NCBI RefSeq assembly: GCF_030363035.1
Contig: NZ_JAUCMN010000001.1
Location: 434,001-498,000, forward strand
DNA length: 64,000 bases
Reading direction: 5' to 3'
Source of the DNA: Curtobacterium caseinilyticum
GTDB taxonomy: Bacteria > Actinomycetota > Actinomycetes > Actinomycetales > Microbacteriaceae
Within the stretch, counting starts at the first letter, position 1. Each line of letters begins with the position of its first letter. The position numbers and the translations under genes were made by a program. The notes beneath the pieces were generated by a model. That model saw only the letters and a program-made list of their open reading frames with translations, was not told where the DNA came from and ran no database searches. Of the stretch, positions 23,470-32,239 are shown in pieces.

Positions 23470-26190
23470 ATGGGACTCACCGGTCGCCGTCTCGAGGTCG
23501 ACCGGATCGCGACCCTCGCTGCACTCCCTCGTGAGTCAGCGATGGTCGTCGTCGGCGACCCTGGTTCCGGGCGCAGCAGCGTCCTCGACGCGGTCTCGGA
23601 CCGCGTCTCCCTCCCCGTCGTGCGGGTCGGTGTCAACGGGAGCGAGTCCCGCTGGCCCCTGGCCGGCGTGACCTCCCTGTTCACCGCGCTCGACGACCCG
23701 CGTGCCACCGCGCACATCGCGCACCTGCTGCAGGCCGGTGGCGCGACGAGCGGACTCGCGGCGGCGCACGACTTCCTCGAGGCCGTGCAGACCCTCACCC
23801 TGCCGCCGACGGTCGTCCTGATCGACGACCTCGACCGCATGGACACCGAGAGCCAGGAGCTCATCGCGTTCCTCGCCAGCCGGCTCGCCGGCACCGCGCT
23901 CCGCCTCGTCGCCACCGTCCGCACGGTGCCGTCGAACGGCCCGCTCGCGGCGCTGCCGGTGCTCCGGCTCGAACCGCTCGCGGCCGACGAGTCCCTCGCG
24001 CTCGCCCGGTCGATGGCACCGGAGGGTGCGAACGACGGCGTCCTCGCGATCCTCGCCGACGCGACGGGCGGCAACCCCGGTGCGCTCCGCGAGCAGTTCG
24101 ACGCGCTGTCCCACGCCCAGCTGACGGGCGCCGAACCGCTCGTCCTGCCGCTGCGTCCGACCGCGACCACGGAGGCACTCGCCGCGCTGACGCTCGACGG
24201 TGCCGGCACGACGCCGACCGACGGTGTCGACGGGACCGACGCAGGACGTGATCTGGACGTCCTCGCCCGCCTCGCCCTCGTGCCGGTGGCGCGCTCCTCC
24301 GGCTGGGACCGCGACGCCGTCGACGAGCTCGCGGACGCAGGGCTCGTCGTGGTGCGCGGCCAGAGCGTCGCGGTCCGCTCCCCGCTGCTGCGCTCGGCGC
24401 TGTACTGGCGCATGTCCGCCCGGACCCGTCGGTCGCTGCACACCGAGCTCGCCGAGGCGAGCGCCGACGGCGACCCGCGTGCCGCCGCCTGGCACCGCAG
24501 CTTCGTGGACGACGTCCCCGACGTGGTCGCGCTCCTCGAGGCGGCCGCGGGCTACGTCGCCGACGGCGCTCCGCACGCCGCGGTGGCACTGGCCGAGCGC
24601 GCCCTGCACGTCGGCTCCGGCGGCGAGGACGAGCGCACCGCGCTGCTCACCGTGGCCGAGGCGTTCTTCGCGCAGCGGTCGCTCGGGCTGGCGGCGCGGT
24701 ACCTGACCGCCATGCGCCCGTTCGGTCGGCCCGCCGACGAGGTCCGCCGCCTCCGGGTGCTGTACTCGGTCCAGTACCTGCGCGGCGAGACCGTGCACGC
24801 CGACGAGCTCCTCGTCCCCGTGGCCGCGGAGGCACCCGAAGCCCCCGCCGTCGCCGGGCTCCTGGCGATGGTGGCGAGCTTCCGCGCGGAGACGTGGGAC
24901 CTCGAGCAGGCCCGTGACCTCCTCTCCCGTGTGGAGCAGCTCGGCTCCGCCATCACTCCGCACACGGCCGAGATCGCCGGCGCGGTGCAGTGCCTCGTCG
25001 CCGCGGTCGACGGCGTGCTGCCGCCGGACACCGAGCTGTACGACGGGCTCTCGTCGCCACGGCTCCTCGCGATGTCCGACCCCGCCCTGCTGCTCGTGGC
25101 GCACGCGCTGAGCATCGCCGAGCGGTACCGCAGCGCCCGCCGGGTGTTCGCGCTGGTGGTCTCCCGCGGCCAGGAGACGCAGGCCGTCTGGACCGAGGGC
25201 GCCCGCTACCTGTCGGCCGAGAACGAGCTGCGGTCCGGCAACTTCCGCCAGGCCCTCCGGGCGATCGACGCGTGGGAGGCGGGATCGGCACTGTCCGCCC
25301 AGCGGCTGCGCGAGCCGTCGCGGGCCGTCGCGGTGGCGTGGCGGCACTTCGCCGAGGGACGCTCGCACGAGGCCCTCGAGGTCGTGGACCGCTGCCTGGC
25401 GCTCCGTTCGACGGTGCTGCTCTGGGGCACCACGGCCCGGCTGCACGCCCTGCGCGGACGCGTGCTGCTGCTCGACGGTCGCGTCGAGGAGGCCGTCACG
25501 GCGCTCGAGGCCGCCGACGCGGTGGGCCGCTCGCTGCGGAACCCGACGGTGCTCCGGCACCTCGGCGACCTGGTCGAGGGCTACGTCCGCCTCGGACGGA
25601 CCGACGACGCCCGCAGCACGGCAGCCCGGCTCGCGGCCGACCACCACGCCCGCCCCTCCCGCTGGGGCGCGCTCGTGCTGGCCAGGAGCCTGGCGCTCGT
25701 CGCGGACGACACGACCCGCGAGAGCGCACGGCGGCGCGCGCTGGAGCTGTTCCAGCCGCACGACTCGCAGTACGAGCGGGCTCGCACCTTCGCGGCCCTG
25801 GCAGCCGTCGGCACGGTCGCCGAGCGTCCCCGTCTCGGTGCCGCCGCGGCGGCGGCGTACGAGGCGGCCGGGCTCCGGCGTCCGCTCGCGACGCCGGCCC
25901 CGACGGTCGCCATGCCGTCCTTCGGCACGCCCACCTCGCTGCGCTCCGGTCCGGTGCACTCCGCACCGTTCCCCGGCACGCCGCGGAGTGCGCCGGACGC
26001 GTCGGCGGTGCTGACGTCGCTGACCGCGGAGGAGCGCGCCGTCGTGCAGAAGGTGACCGAGGGGTACCGCAACCGCGAGATCGCCTCGTCGCTGTTCATG
26101 TCCCAGCGGACGGTGGAGCTGCGGCTCACGCAGATCTACCGCAAGGTCGGTGCGCGGTCGCGCTCGCACCTGGTGGCGCTGCTCACCTGA
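23470..26190 (+). CDS. Large AAA-ATPase/LuxR-type transcriptional regulator
   Basis: A 906-residue regulator. The N-terminus has an ATPase domain: Walker A GDPGSGRSS at about residues 29-37 and a Walker B-like VVLIDDLDRMD near 118. The middle (about 300-830) is helical and resembles TPR-type repeats. The end carries a LuxR helix-turn-helix (LTAEERAVVQKVTEGYRNREIASSLFMSQRTVELRLTQIYRKVG). Such proteins bind a ligand through the repeats and use ATP to switch DNA binding. Residues 845-860 linker is Pro/Ser-rich. No target cluster adjoins it; the dyad at 23106-23125 suggests it controls its own transcript. A perfect 48-bp palindrome follows. Confidence 0.85.
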   Translation: MGLTGRRLEVDRIATLAALPRESAMVVVGDPGSGRSSVLDAVSDRVSLPVVRVGVNGSESRWPLAGVTSLFTALDDPRATAHIAHLLQAGGATSGLAAAHDFLEAVQTLTLPPTVVLIDDLDRMDTESQELIAFLASRLAGTALRLVATVRTVPSNGPLAALPVLRLEPLAADESLALARSMAPEGANDGVLAILADATGGNPGALREQFDALSHAQLTGAEPLVLPLRPTATTEALAALTLDGAGTTPTDGVDGTDAGRDLDVLARLALVPVARSSGWDRDAVDELADAGLVVVRGQSVAVRSPLLRSALYWRMSARTRRSLHTELAEASADGDPRAAAWHRSFVDDVPDVVALLEAAAGYVADGAPHAAVALAERALHVGSGGEDERTALLTVAEAFFAQRSLGLAARYLTAMRPFGRPADEVRRLRVLYSVQYLRGETVHADELLVPVAAEAPEAPAVAGLLAMVASFRAETWDLEQARDLLSRVEQLGSAITPHTAEIAGAVQCLVAAVDGVLPPDTELYDGLSSPRLLAMSDPALLLVAHALSIAERYRSARRVFALVVSRGQETQAVWTEGARYLSAENELRSGNFRQALRAIDAWEAGSALSAQRLREPSRAVAVAWRHFAEGRSHEALEVVDRCLALRSTVLLWGTTARLHALRGRVLLLDGRVEEAVTALEAADAVGRSLRNPTVLRHLGDLVEGYVRLGRTDDARSTAARLAADHHARPSRWGALVLARSLALVADDTTRESARRRALELFQPHDSQYERARTFAALAAVGTVAERPRLGAAAAAAYEAAGLRRPLATPAPTVAMPSFGTPTSLRSGPVHSAPFPGTPRSAPDASAVLTSLTAEERAVVQKVTEGYRNREIASSLFMSQRTVELRLTQIYRKVGARSRSHLVALLT

Positions 26191-26218
26191 TCACGCCGGT
26201 CGCGCTCCGCAACCACCT

Positions 26219-26266
26219 GACGGACGGGAGGCCCGGTACCAGCTGGTACCGGGCCTCCCGTCCGTC
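26219..26266. repeat. Perfect 48-bp dispersed palindrome, terminator-like
   Basis: The two 24-base arms are exact complements, centred on CAGCTG and starting with GACGGACGGGAGGC. It begins 29 bases after the regulator stop. Two relatives are at 11099-11146 and 45364-45411. Confidence 0.85.
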
Positions 26267-26611
26267 GCGGTGCGCGTCCCGGGCGCACGCCTCCTTGCGG
26301 GAGTCCGCACCGTCCGCCGTCGCGTCGCACCGCGCGCGCGGTGAACCGCAAGAGCGGGGGCGCGGTGTTGTCCCGGAGGCGGCGCCGGGCGAGGCTTCTC
26401 GTGCACCGACCGCCGTGTCCTCCACGGAGGGCCAGTCCGCGTTCCCCGAACGTCCGGTACCCGATCCGCCGACCGCACCCTCCCGTCCCCGCCTGATCCG
26501 TGGACGGGGCCCGTCCGGTCGTCGGCCCCGGACCCGCGGCAGACCCGACGGCGGTCGGTGCCGCTCCCGGACCTCCCCCGCGGCCCGGTCCCCCACCCGA
26601 ACGGACACCAG
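26267..26611. other. Non-coding stretch before glmS
   Basis: No supported gene. A TACCCG sequence near 26457 could be part of a promoter, which would leave a leader of about 150 nt. There is no Shine-Dalgarno directly before glmS. Confidence 0.4.
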
Positions 26612-28432
26612 ATGTGCGGCATCATCGCGGCCCGCGTCGCCGACGACGCGACCCCCTTCCTGCTCGACGGGCTCGGACGCATGGAGTACCGGGGGTACGA
26701 CTCCGTCGGCATCGCGGTGCGCAGCGCCGCTGGGCGCATCGAGACCGTCAGGTCGGTCGCACGGGTCGACGACCTCCGTGCCCTCGCGGCGACCGCCCCG
26801 GCGGCGGACGCGGTGACGGGGGTGGGCATCGCGCACACCCGCTGGGCGACCCGCGGGACGGTGCGCGAGGAGAACGCACACCCGCACGCCGACTGCTCCC
26901 GCCGCATCAGCGTCGTGCACAACGGCACGATCGAGAACGCCGACCGACTCCGCACGACCCTCGAGCGGCAGGGCCACGTGTTCCGGTCGGACGTCGACTC
27001 GGAGGTGATCGGCCACCTGGTCGAACGAGCGCTCCGCGTGGACCCCGACCTCATGCTCGCCGTGCAGATCGCCGTGGCGCAGCTCGAGGGCTCATGGGCG
27101 CTCGTCGTGCTCGACGCCCGTGACGGCCGCATGGTCGCCGCGGCCGACGGGTCGCCACTGGTGGCCGCACGGTCGACCCGCGGCGACTTCGTGGCGAGCG
27201 ACGTCGGCACGATCGCGGAGTGGTGCGAGACCTTCGTCCCGTTGCGTGACGGCGACGTCGTCGAGCTCGGCGAGGCGTGGAGCTGGTCCTCCGAGGGCAT
27301 CGCCGTGCCCGTACCGTTCCCGACCGCTTCCCCGTTCGCCCAGACCGCCGTCGACCTCGGCGCGCACCCGGACCACATGGCGAAGGAGATCGACGAGCAG
27401 CCGGGCGTCGTCGCCGACGTCCTCGCGCGCGTGCGCCACCGGACCGCGGACGGGAGCACGTGGGTGGGCCTCGGGCTCCCGCCGTTCGACCGGCTCGCCG
27501 TCGTGGCGTGCGGGACCTCGCTGCACGCCGGCCAGGTCATCGCGAACACGGTCCGTTCGCTCGGCGGGGTACCGACCGACACCGTCGTCGCGAGCGAGGT
27601 CGAGCACGTCGTGCTCGGCCCCGGCACCCTGGTCCTCGCGATCAGCCAGTCGGGCGAGACCGCCGACGTCCTCCGGGCGCTCGACCGGCTCGACGACCGG
27701 CACCCCGTGCTCGCGCTCACGAACCACGTGCACTCGTCGCTCGCCCGGCGCGCGGACGCCGTGCTCGACTGCCACGCCGGGCCCGAGGTCGGGGTGGCGG
27801 CGACGAAGAGCTTCACCGCGCAGGTGGTCGTCGGTGTCACCGCGGTCGTGTCCGCCCTCGTCGCGTCCGGTCGGCTCGAACCGTCCCGCGCGGTCGCGCT
27901 CGTCGACGACCTCGCCCGCCTGCCGGAGCGGATGGCCGCCGCGGCGGTCGTCGCGGCGGACCGGGTGCCGCTCCTCGCCGCGACCGTCCGGGACGCCCCC
28001 GGCTTCCTCTTCCTCGGTCGCGGACCGGGACTGCCCTACGCGGCGGAGGGCGCCCTGAAGGTCAAGGAGCTGAGCTACCGCTGGGCCGAGGCCTCCCCCG
28101 CCGGTGAGCTCAAGCACGGCCCGCTCGCCCTGGTCGACGACGGCACCCCCGTGGTGGTCGTCGACCACGGCGACCCGCGGCTGCAGTCGGCGATCGCCGA
28201 GGTGCGTGCACGCGGTGGGTTCGTCGTGACGATCGGCGGTGCAGGGTCCGACGTGCCGGCCGTGGCACGACCGGCCGACGCCACCGACCTGGCGTGGGGC
28301 CGGTCCGTCGCGCCGTGGGGTCCGATCGAGGCGGTGGTGCCGCTCCAGATGCTCGCCCGGGAGCTCGCGCTGCAACTCGGCTGCGACGTCGACAAGCCCC
28401 ACGACCGCGCGAGGTCGGTGACGGTCCGATAG
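26612..28432 (+). CDS. glmS: Glutamine--fructose-6-phosphate aminotransferase (isomerizing)
   Basis: A 606-residue enzyme making glucosamine-6-phosphate for cell-wall synthesis. Glutaminase domain: Cys2 nucleophile in MCGIIAAR fixes the start, then EYRGYDSVGI, HTRWATRG and HNGTIENADRL. Two SIS domains follow: VVACGTSLHAGQ, ISQSGETADVLRAL, VAATKSFTAQ, and the end EGALKVKELSYRWAEA with DKPHDRARSVTV. All key residues are in place and the length is normal. No glmS ribozyme is evident. It may be transcribed alone, with an uncertain promoter. Confidence 0.93.
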   Translation: MCGIIAARVADDATPFLLDGLGRMEYRGYDSVGIAVRSAAGRIETVRSVARVDDLRALAATAPAADAVTGVGIAHTRWATRGTVREENAHPHADCSRRISVVHNGTIENADRLRTTLERQGHVFRSDVDSEVIGHLVERALRVDPDLMLAVQIAVAQLEGSWALVVLDARDGRMVAAADGSPLVAARSTRGDFVASDVGTIAEWCETFVPLRDGDVVELGEAWSWSSEGIAVPVPFPTASPFAQTAVDLGAHPDHMAKEIDEQPGVVADVLARVRHRTADGSTWVGLGLPPFDRLAVVACGTSLHAGQVIANTVRSLGGVPTDTVVASEVEHVVLGPGTLVLAISQSGETADVLRALDRLDDRHPVLALTNHVHSSLARRADAVLDCHAGPEVGVAATKSFTAQVVVGVTAVVSALVASGRLEPSRAVALVDDLARLPERMAAAAVVAADRVPLLAATVRDAPGFLFLGRGPGLPYAAEGALKVKELSYRWAEASPAGELKHGPLALVDDGTPVVVVDHGDPRLQSAIAEVRARGGFVVTIGGAGSDVPAVARPADATDLAWGRSVAPWGPIEAVVPLQMLARELALQLGCDVDKPHDRARSVTVR

Positions 28433-28598
28433 CCAGGCACACGCACCGGAACCGGGCGACGGTGTTCCTCGCCGTCCTGACCGTGCTCGCCGTCGTCGCG
28501 ACCGTCGTCGTGGTGGTGCTCGTCGTGGTGGACGCGATCACCTGACCGGTGCGTCGGACGCCCAGCTGCTTCCTCGCGACGGCTGCGATCCTGGTGCC

Positions 28599-29312
28599 TT
28601 GACCGCCGCAGCCCCGCCCTTCCTCTTCGTCGCCGTCCTGGTCGGCGCCGTCCTGCCGTTCGTGCCCCTGCTCGGCCGGGTCGCCCGCATCGCCGCGACG
28701 ATCGTGCACGAGGTCGGCCACTGCGTCGTGGTCGTGCCGTTCGGCGGACGCATCGACCGGATCGACCTGCACCCCGACGGCTCCGGCGAGGCCTGGGTCC
28801 GCCTCGGCCGTGTGCCTGGCGGGATCCGGTGGCTCGTCCGCGTCCTCAACCTGTTCGCCGGCTACAGCGCACCGCTCTGGGCCGGCGTCCTGCTGGTGAC
28901 CGGGGTGCTGGAGGGATCGCGGTGGCTGCCGGTCGCCGTGCTCGCGGTCGTCGGACTCGTCGCGCTGGCGTTCGTGCGGAACTGGTTCGGCGTGCTCGTG
29001 GTGCTCGGGTTCGACGCCCTGGCGCTCTGGGTGGCCGTCCGCCCGTCGGAGGCGACCGTGCTCGTCGTCGCGGCGGTCGGTGCCGCGTTCGTGGTGGACG
29101 GACTCCGCTCGCTCGTGCACGTCGCACGGTGGCTCCTCACCGGTGCTCGGGTGCAGACCGACTTCCACATCGCCGCCGCCGAGATGCGGGTGCCCGCCGT
29201 GGGCTGGTTCGTGCTGTTCGCGGTGGTGAACGCCGTGGCGGTGTGGCTCGCCCGTGATCCGCTGCTCGCGACGTGGGACACCGTGGTCGCGGGGGTGCGC
29301 GCGCTGGTGTGA
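28599..29312 (+). CDS. M50-like membrane metalloprotease homologue
   Basis: A 237-residue polytopic protein with the zinc motif HEVGH (HExxH) near residue 38 in the first third, followed by five or six hydrophobic segments. This matches the Peptidase_M50B-like group of actinobacteria, relatives of intramembrane site-2 proteases. The start is a TTG at 28599, the first possible start in the frame; GATCCT lies 6 nt upstream. The second metal-ligand motif (NxxPxxxLDG) of classical site-2 proteases is not obvious, so protease activity is uncertain. Confidence 0.7.
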   Translation: MTAAAPPFLFVAVLVGAVLPFVPLLGRVARIAATIVHEVGHCVVVVPFGGRIDRIDLHPDGSGEAWVRLGRVPGGIRWLVRVLNLFAGYSAPLWAGVLLVTGVLEGSRWLPVAVLAVVGLVALAFVRNWFGVLVVLGFDALALWVAVRPSEATVLVVAAVGAAFVVDGLRSLVHVARWLLTGARVQTDFHIAAAEMRVPAVGWFVLFAVVNAVAVWLARDPLLATWDTVVAGVRALV

Positions 29313-29428
29313 GGCGCGCGACGCCCCCGCCGTCGGCAGCGGCCCCTCGTAACCGGACGACGCGGACACCCCACCGCGCAGTGGAGCCTGCGAGAGTACC
29401 CGCACGACCGAGGACACCAGGAGGACCC

Positions 29429-30832
29429 ATGACGGACGACGGCCACGGCTTCGCCACCGAGCAGGTGCACGGCGGGTTCCTGCCCGACACCGCCCACGGT
29501 GCCCGGGTACCGGCGATCCACATGTCCTCCGGCTTCCTCTTCGACGACTTCGACCAGGCCCGCGACCGGTTCGCCGGCACCGACGACGGCTACACCTACA
29601 CGCGGCTCGGCAACCCGACCAACGCGGACGTCGAGCGCCGCGTCGCGCTGCTCGAGCGGAGCCCGGAGGCGATCCTGGTCGGCAGCGGCCAGGCGGCGGT
29701 GACGGTCGCGCTCCTCGGGCTGCTCCAGGCGGGCGACCACGTGGTGAGTGCCCGGAGCATCTACGAGGGCACGAAGGGCCTGCTGCTGCAGAACCTCGCC
29801 CGCCTCGGCATCGAGGTGGACTTCGTGGCCGACCAGCGCGACCTCGACGCGTGGGCCCGCGCGGTCCGACCGAACACGAAGCTCTTCTTCGCGGAGACGA
29901 TCCCGAACCCGAAGAACGACGTCCTCGACATCTCGGGCGTCGCCGACACCGCGCACCGTGCGGGCGTCCCGCTCGTGGTCGACAACACCCTCGCGACGCC
30001 GTACCTCGTCCGGCCGGTCGAGCACGGCGCGGACATCGTGGTGCACTCCGCGTCGAAGTTCCTGTCCGGGCACGGAGCCGGCCTCGGCGGCCTCGTCGTC
30101 GACGGCGGCCGGTTCGACTGGGCGCGCCACCCGGAGCGCTTCGCCCACCTGACCACCCCGGACCGGTCGCTCGGCGGCCAGAGCTACGTCGAGCGCCACG
30201 GCAGCCGCGCGTTCGTCGTCTTCGCCCGTGACGTCGTCGCCTCCCGGATCGGCCCCTCGCCGTCGCCGTTCAACGCCTTCCTGCTCCGTCAGGGCATCGA
30301 GACCCTGTCCCTGCGCGTCGAGCGGCACAGCGCGAACGCGCTGGCCGTCGCGTCCTTCCTGGAGCAGCAGCCGGAGGTGACGAGCGTCGACCACGCAGGT
30401 CTCGCCTCCAGTCCGTACCACGACCTCGCCCAACGCTACCTACCCCGCGGAGCCGGATCCGTCTTCGCCTTCACGCTCGCCGGTGGCGAGCCCGCGGCCC
30501 GCGCGTTCATCGACGCGGTCGAGCTGTTCAGCCGGATGACCCACCTGGGCGACGTCCGCTCGCTCGTGCTGCACCCCGCCACCACGACGCACGCCGGACG
30601 CACCGCGGCCGAGCGTGCCGAGCTCGGCATCGACGACGGGCTGATCCGGCTGTCGATCGGCATCGAGGACGTCGCCGACCTGCTCCGCGACCTGGAACGC
30701 GGCCTGGCCGCGGTCCGCGCGGCCACCGACGGTGCGCTGGCCGGCCTGGAGGCCCGTCCCACCCCCGCCTCGGCGGTCGCCACCCTCGCACACACCGTCC
30801 CGCAGGGACACGTCGTCGCCGAGGACGTCTGA
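29429..30832 (+). CDS. Cys/Met-metabolism PLP enzyme, O-acetylhomoserine sulfhydrylase-like
   Basis: A 467-residue fold-type I PLP enzyme of the Cys/Met family. Marks are YTYTRLGNPTNADVERRVA, the PLP-phosphate loop GSGQAAV, FFAETIPNPKNDV, VVDNTLATPYLVRP and the Schiff-base lysine in VHSASKFLSGHG. The length and the C-terminus favour O-acetylhomoserine aminocarboxypropyltransferase (MetY) over cystathionine gamma-synthase. It has AGGAGG before the ATG and is followed after 2 bases by a monooxygenase, so the pair may fix sulfur released from an organic source; that is inference. Confidence 0.85.
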   Translation: MTDDGHGFATEQVHGGFLPDTAHGARVPAIHMSSGFLFDDFDQARDRFAGTDDGYTYTRLGNPTNADVERRVALLERSPEAILVGSGQAAVTVALLGLLQAGDHVVSARSIYEGTKGLLLQNLARLGIEVDFVADQRDLDAWARAVRPNTKLFFAETIPNPKNDVLDISGVADTAHRAGVPLVVDNTLATPYLVRPVEHGADIVVHSASKFLSGHGAGLGGLVVDGGRFDWARHPERFAHLTTPDRSLGGQSYVERHGSRAFVVFARDVVASRIGPSPSPFNAFLLRQGIETLSLRVERHSANALAVASFLEQQPEVTSVDHAGLASSPYHDLAQRYLPRGAGSVFAFTLAGGEPAARAFIDAVELFSRMTHLGDVRSLVLHPATTTHAGRTAAERAELGIDDGLIRLSIGIEDVADLLRDLERGLAAVRAATDGALAGLEARPTPASAVATLAHTVPQGHVVAEDV

Positions 30833-30834
30833 CG

Positions 30835-32139
30835 GTGGCCGACCTGCAGCACTTCGGGTACTTCTTCTCGCGGGGCTTCGGTCCCCAGGCGTGGGGCCGC
30901 GCCGACTGGGACTGGGGCCACGACTGGACGAAGCCGGACCTGTACCAGCAGTCCGTCCGGGCACTCGAGCAGGCCGGCATGGACCTCGTCATCGCCGAGG
31001 ACGCGATCTCGCTCGGCAGCCCGGCGACCCTGGACCTGCGCATCCGCCAGGCCTACGGCGGTCCCAAGCACGACCCGCTGCTGCTCGCGCCGTACCTGTT
31101 CGCCGCGACCGAGCACATCGGGATCGCCCCCACGGTGAACGCGGGGATCACGCCGCCGTACCTCGCAGCGCGGCAGGCGGCCAGCCTCGCGCACCTGTCC
31201 TCGGACCGCTTCGGGCTCAACGTCGTCACCGACACCGGGAGCGCACGGCACGTCGGAGCCGCCCCGCTGCCGCACGACGCCGCCTACGACCGCGCCGAGG
31301 AGTGGATCACGCTGCTCCGTCGGCTCTGGCACTCGTGGGGTGACGGCTACGTCGGCGATCCGACGGAATGGCACTTCGCGGACGGCGACGCCCTCGACGC
31401 GTTCCACCACGAGGGGGCGTACTTCACCGCGGCCGGGCCGCTCAACGCGCTGCCGCTCGACTCCGATCCCGTCGTCGTCTCCCCCGGCGGGTCGGGGCGC
31501 GGCCTCGGGTTCGCCGGCACGCACTCGGACGTGCAACTCGCCCTCGCCCCGCTGACGGCCGATGCGGTGCGCTCGTACCGGTCCCGGGTGCTGACGGCAG
31601 CGGCCGACGCCGGGCGGACCCGTGACGACGTCCGTGTGCTGTTCGTGCTCAAGCCCGTCGTGGTGTCCTCGCCCGACGAGGCCGACCGGCTCGTCGCGGC
31701 GTCGCGGCACCCGTCCGACGCCGACCTGCGCGCCGCTGCCGTCGCCTGGTCGAGCGACTCCGAGACGGACCTGCTCGCGCTGGACCTCGACGCGCCGGTC
31801 CCGGCCGGTACCTTCGGCGACCACGTGTCCGCGGGGACGATCCGCGGCCTCCTCGGCGACACTCCGGACGCGCCCCTGCGCGAACTCCTCACCCGCAAGG
31901 CGCGGCTCGGGCGGATCAGCACGCGCGAGGGGTTCGTCGGGACGGCGGAGGAGTTCGCGGACTTCGCCGAGGAGCTCGGCGCCGACGCCGACAACGACGG
32001 CTTCATCCTGTCCGGCGACCTGCACCCGGCACAGGTGTACCGGATGACGGGTGAGCTCGTGCCGGCACTCCGCCGCCGAGGGCTGCTCCGTCGGGAGTAC
32101 GGCGACGGGGGCCTGCGGGCGAACCTGTTCGACTTCTGA
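30835..32139 (+). CDS. FMN-dependent monooxygenase, NtaA/SnaA/DszA family
   Basis: A 434-residue luciferase-like monooxygenase. The N-terminus (WRADWDWGHDWTKPDLYQ-like, here AWGRADWDWGHDW), AISLGSPATLDLR, LDPLLLAPYLFAATEHIGI-type strand and LSSDRFGLNVVTD are typical of the NtaA/SnaA/DszA group, which uses FMNH2 from a separate reductase. Substrates in this group include nitrilotriacetate, dibenzothiophene sulfone and other sulfur compounds. Coupling to a MetY-like enzyme with a 2-base gap suggests an organosulfur substrate. No flavin reductase is in the pair. Confidence 0.85.
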   Translation: MADLQHFGYFFSRGFGPQAWGRADWDWGHDWTKPDLYQQSVRALEQAGMDLVIAEDAISLGSPATLDLRIRQAYGGPKHDPLLLAPYLFAATEHIGIAPTVNAGITPPYLAARQAASLAHLSSDRFGLNVVTDTGSARHVGAAPLPHDAAYDRAEEWITLLRRLWHSWGDGYVGDPTEWHFADGDALDAFHHEGAYFTAAGPLNALPLDSDPVVVSPGGSGRGLGFAGTHSDVQLALAPLTADAVRSYRSRVLTAAADAGRTRDDVRVLFVLKPVVVSSPDEADRLVAASRHPSDADLRAAAVAWSSDSETDLLALDLDAPVPAGTFGDHVSAGTIRGLLGDTPDAPLRELLTRKARLGRISTREGFVGTAEEFADFAEELGADADNDGFILSGDLHPAQVYRMTGELVPALRRRGLLRREYGDGGLRANLFDF

Positions 32140-32160
32140 GCGCACCCTCTCTTCCGCGAA

Positions 32161-32220
32161 ACGCAACGTCGGCGGTTCCTCGCAGCGCGGTACCGCTGCG
32201 AGCAACCGCCGACGTTGCGT
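32161..32220. terminator. Long hairpin terminator
   Basis: Outer arms of 17 bases (32161-32177, 32204-32220; ACGCAACGTCGGCGGTT) are exact complements, and after one mismatch a 9-bp inner stem closes on a CGGTAC loop. It lies between the monooxygenase and the converging lysine-tailed gene. Confidence 0.85.
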
Positions 32221-32239
32221 CTTGCCGGAGCGGTCGGGT

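Noticed and set aside
26267..26611. glmS ribozyme upstream of glmS
   Set aside because: No recognisable ribozyme core; such elements are mainly known from Firmicutes.
28461..28545. 27-residue hydrophobic peptide after glmS
   Set aside because: Could be a membrane peptide, but there is no ribosome site or leaderless box and the start codon is arbitrary.
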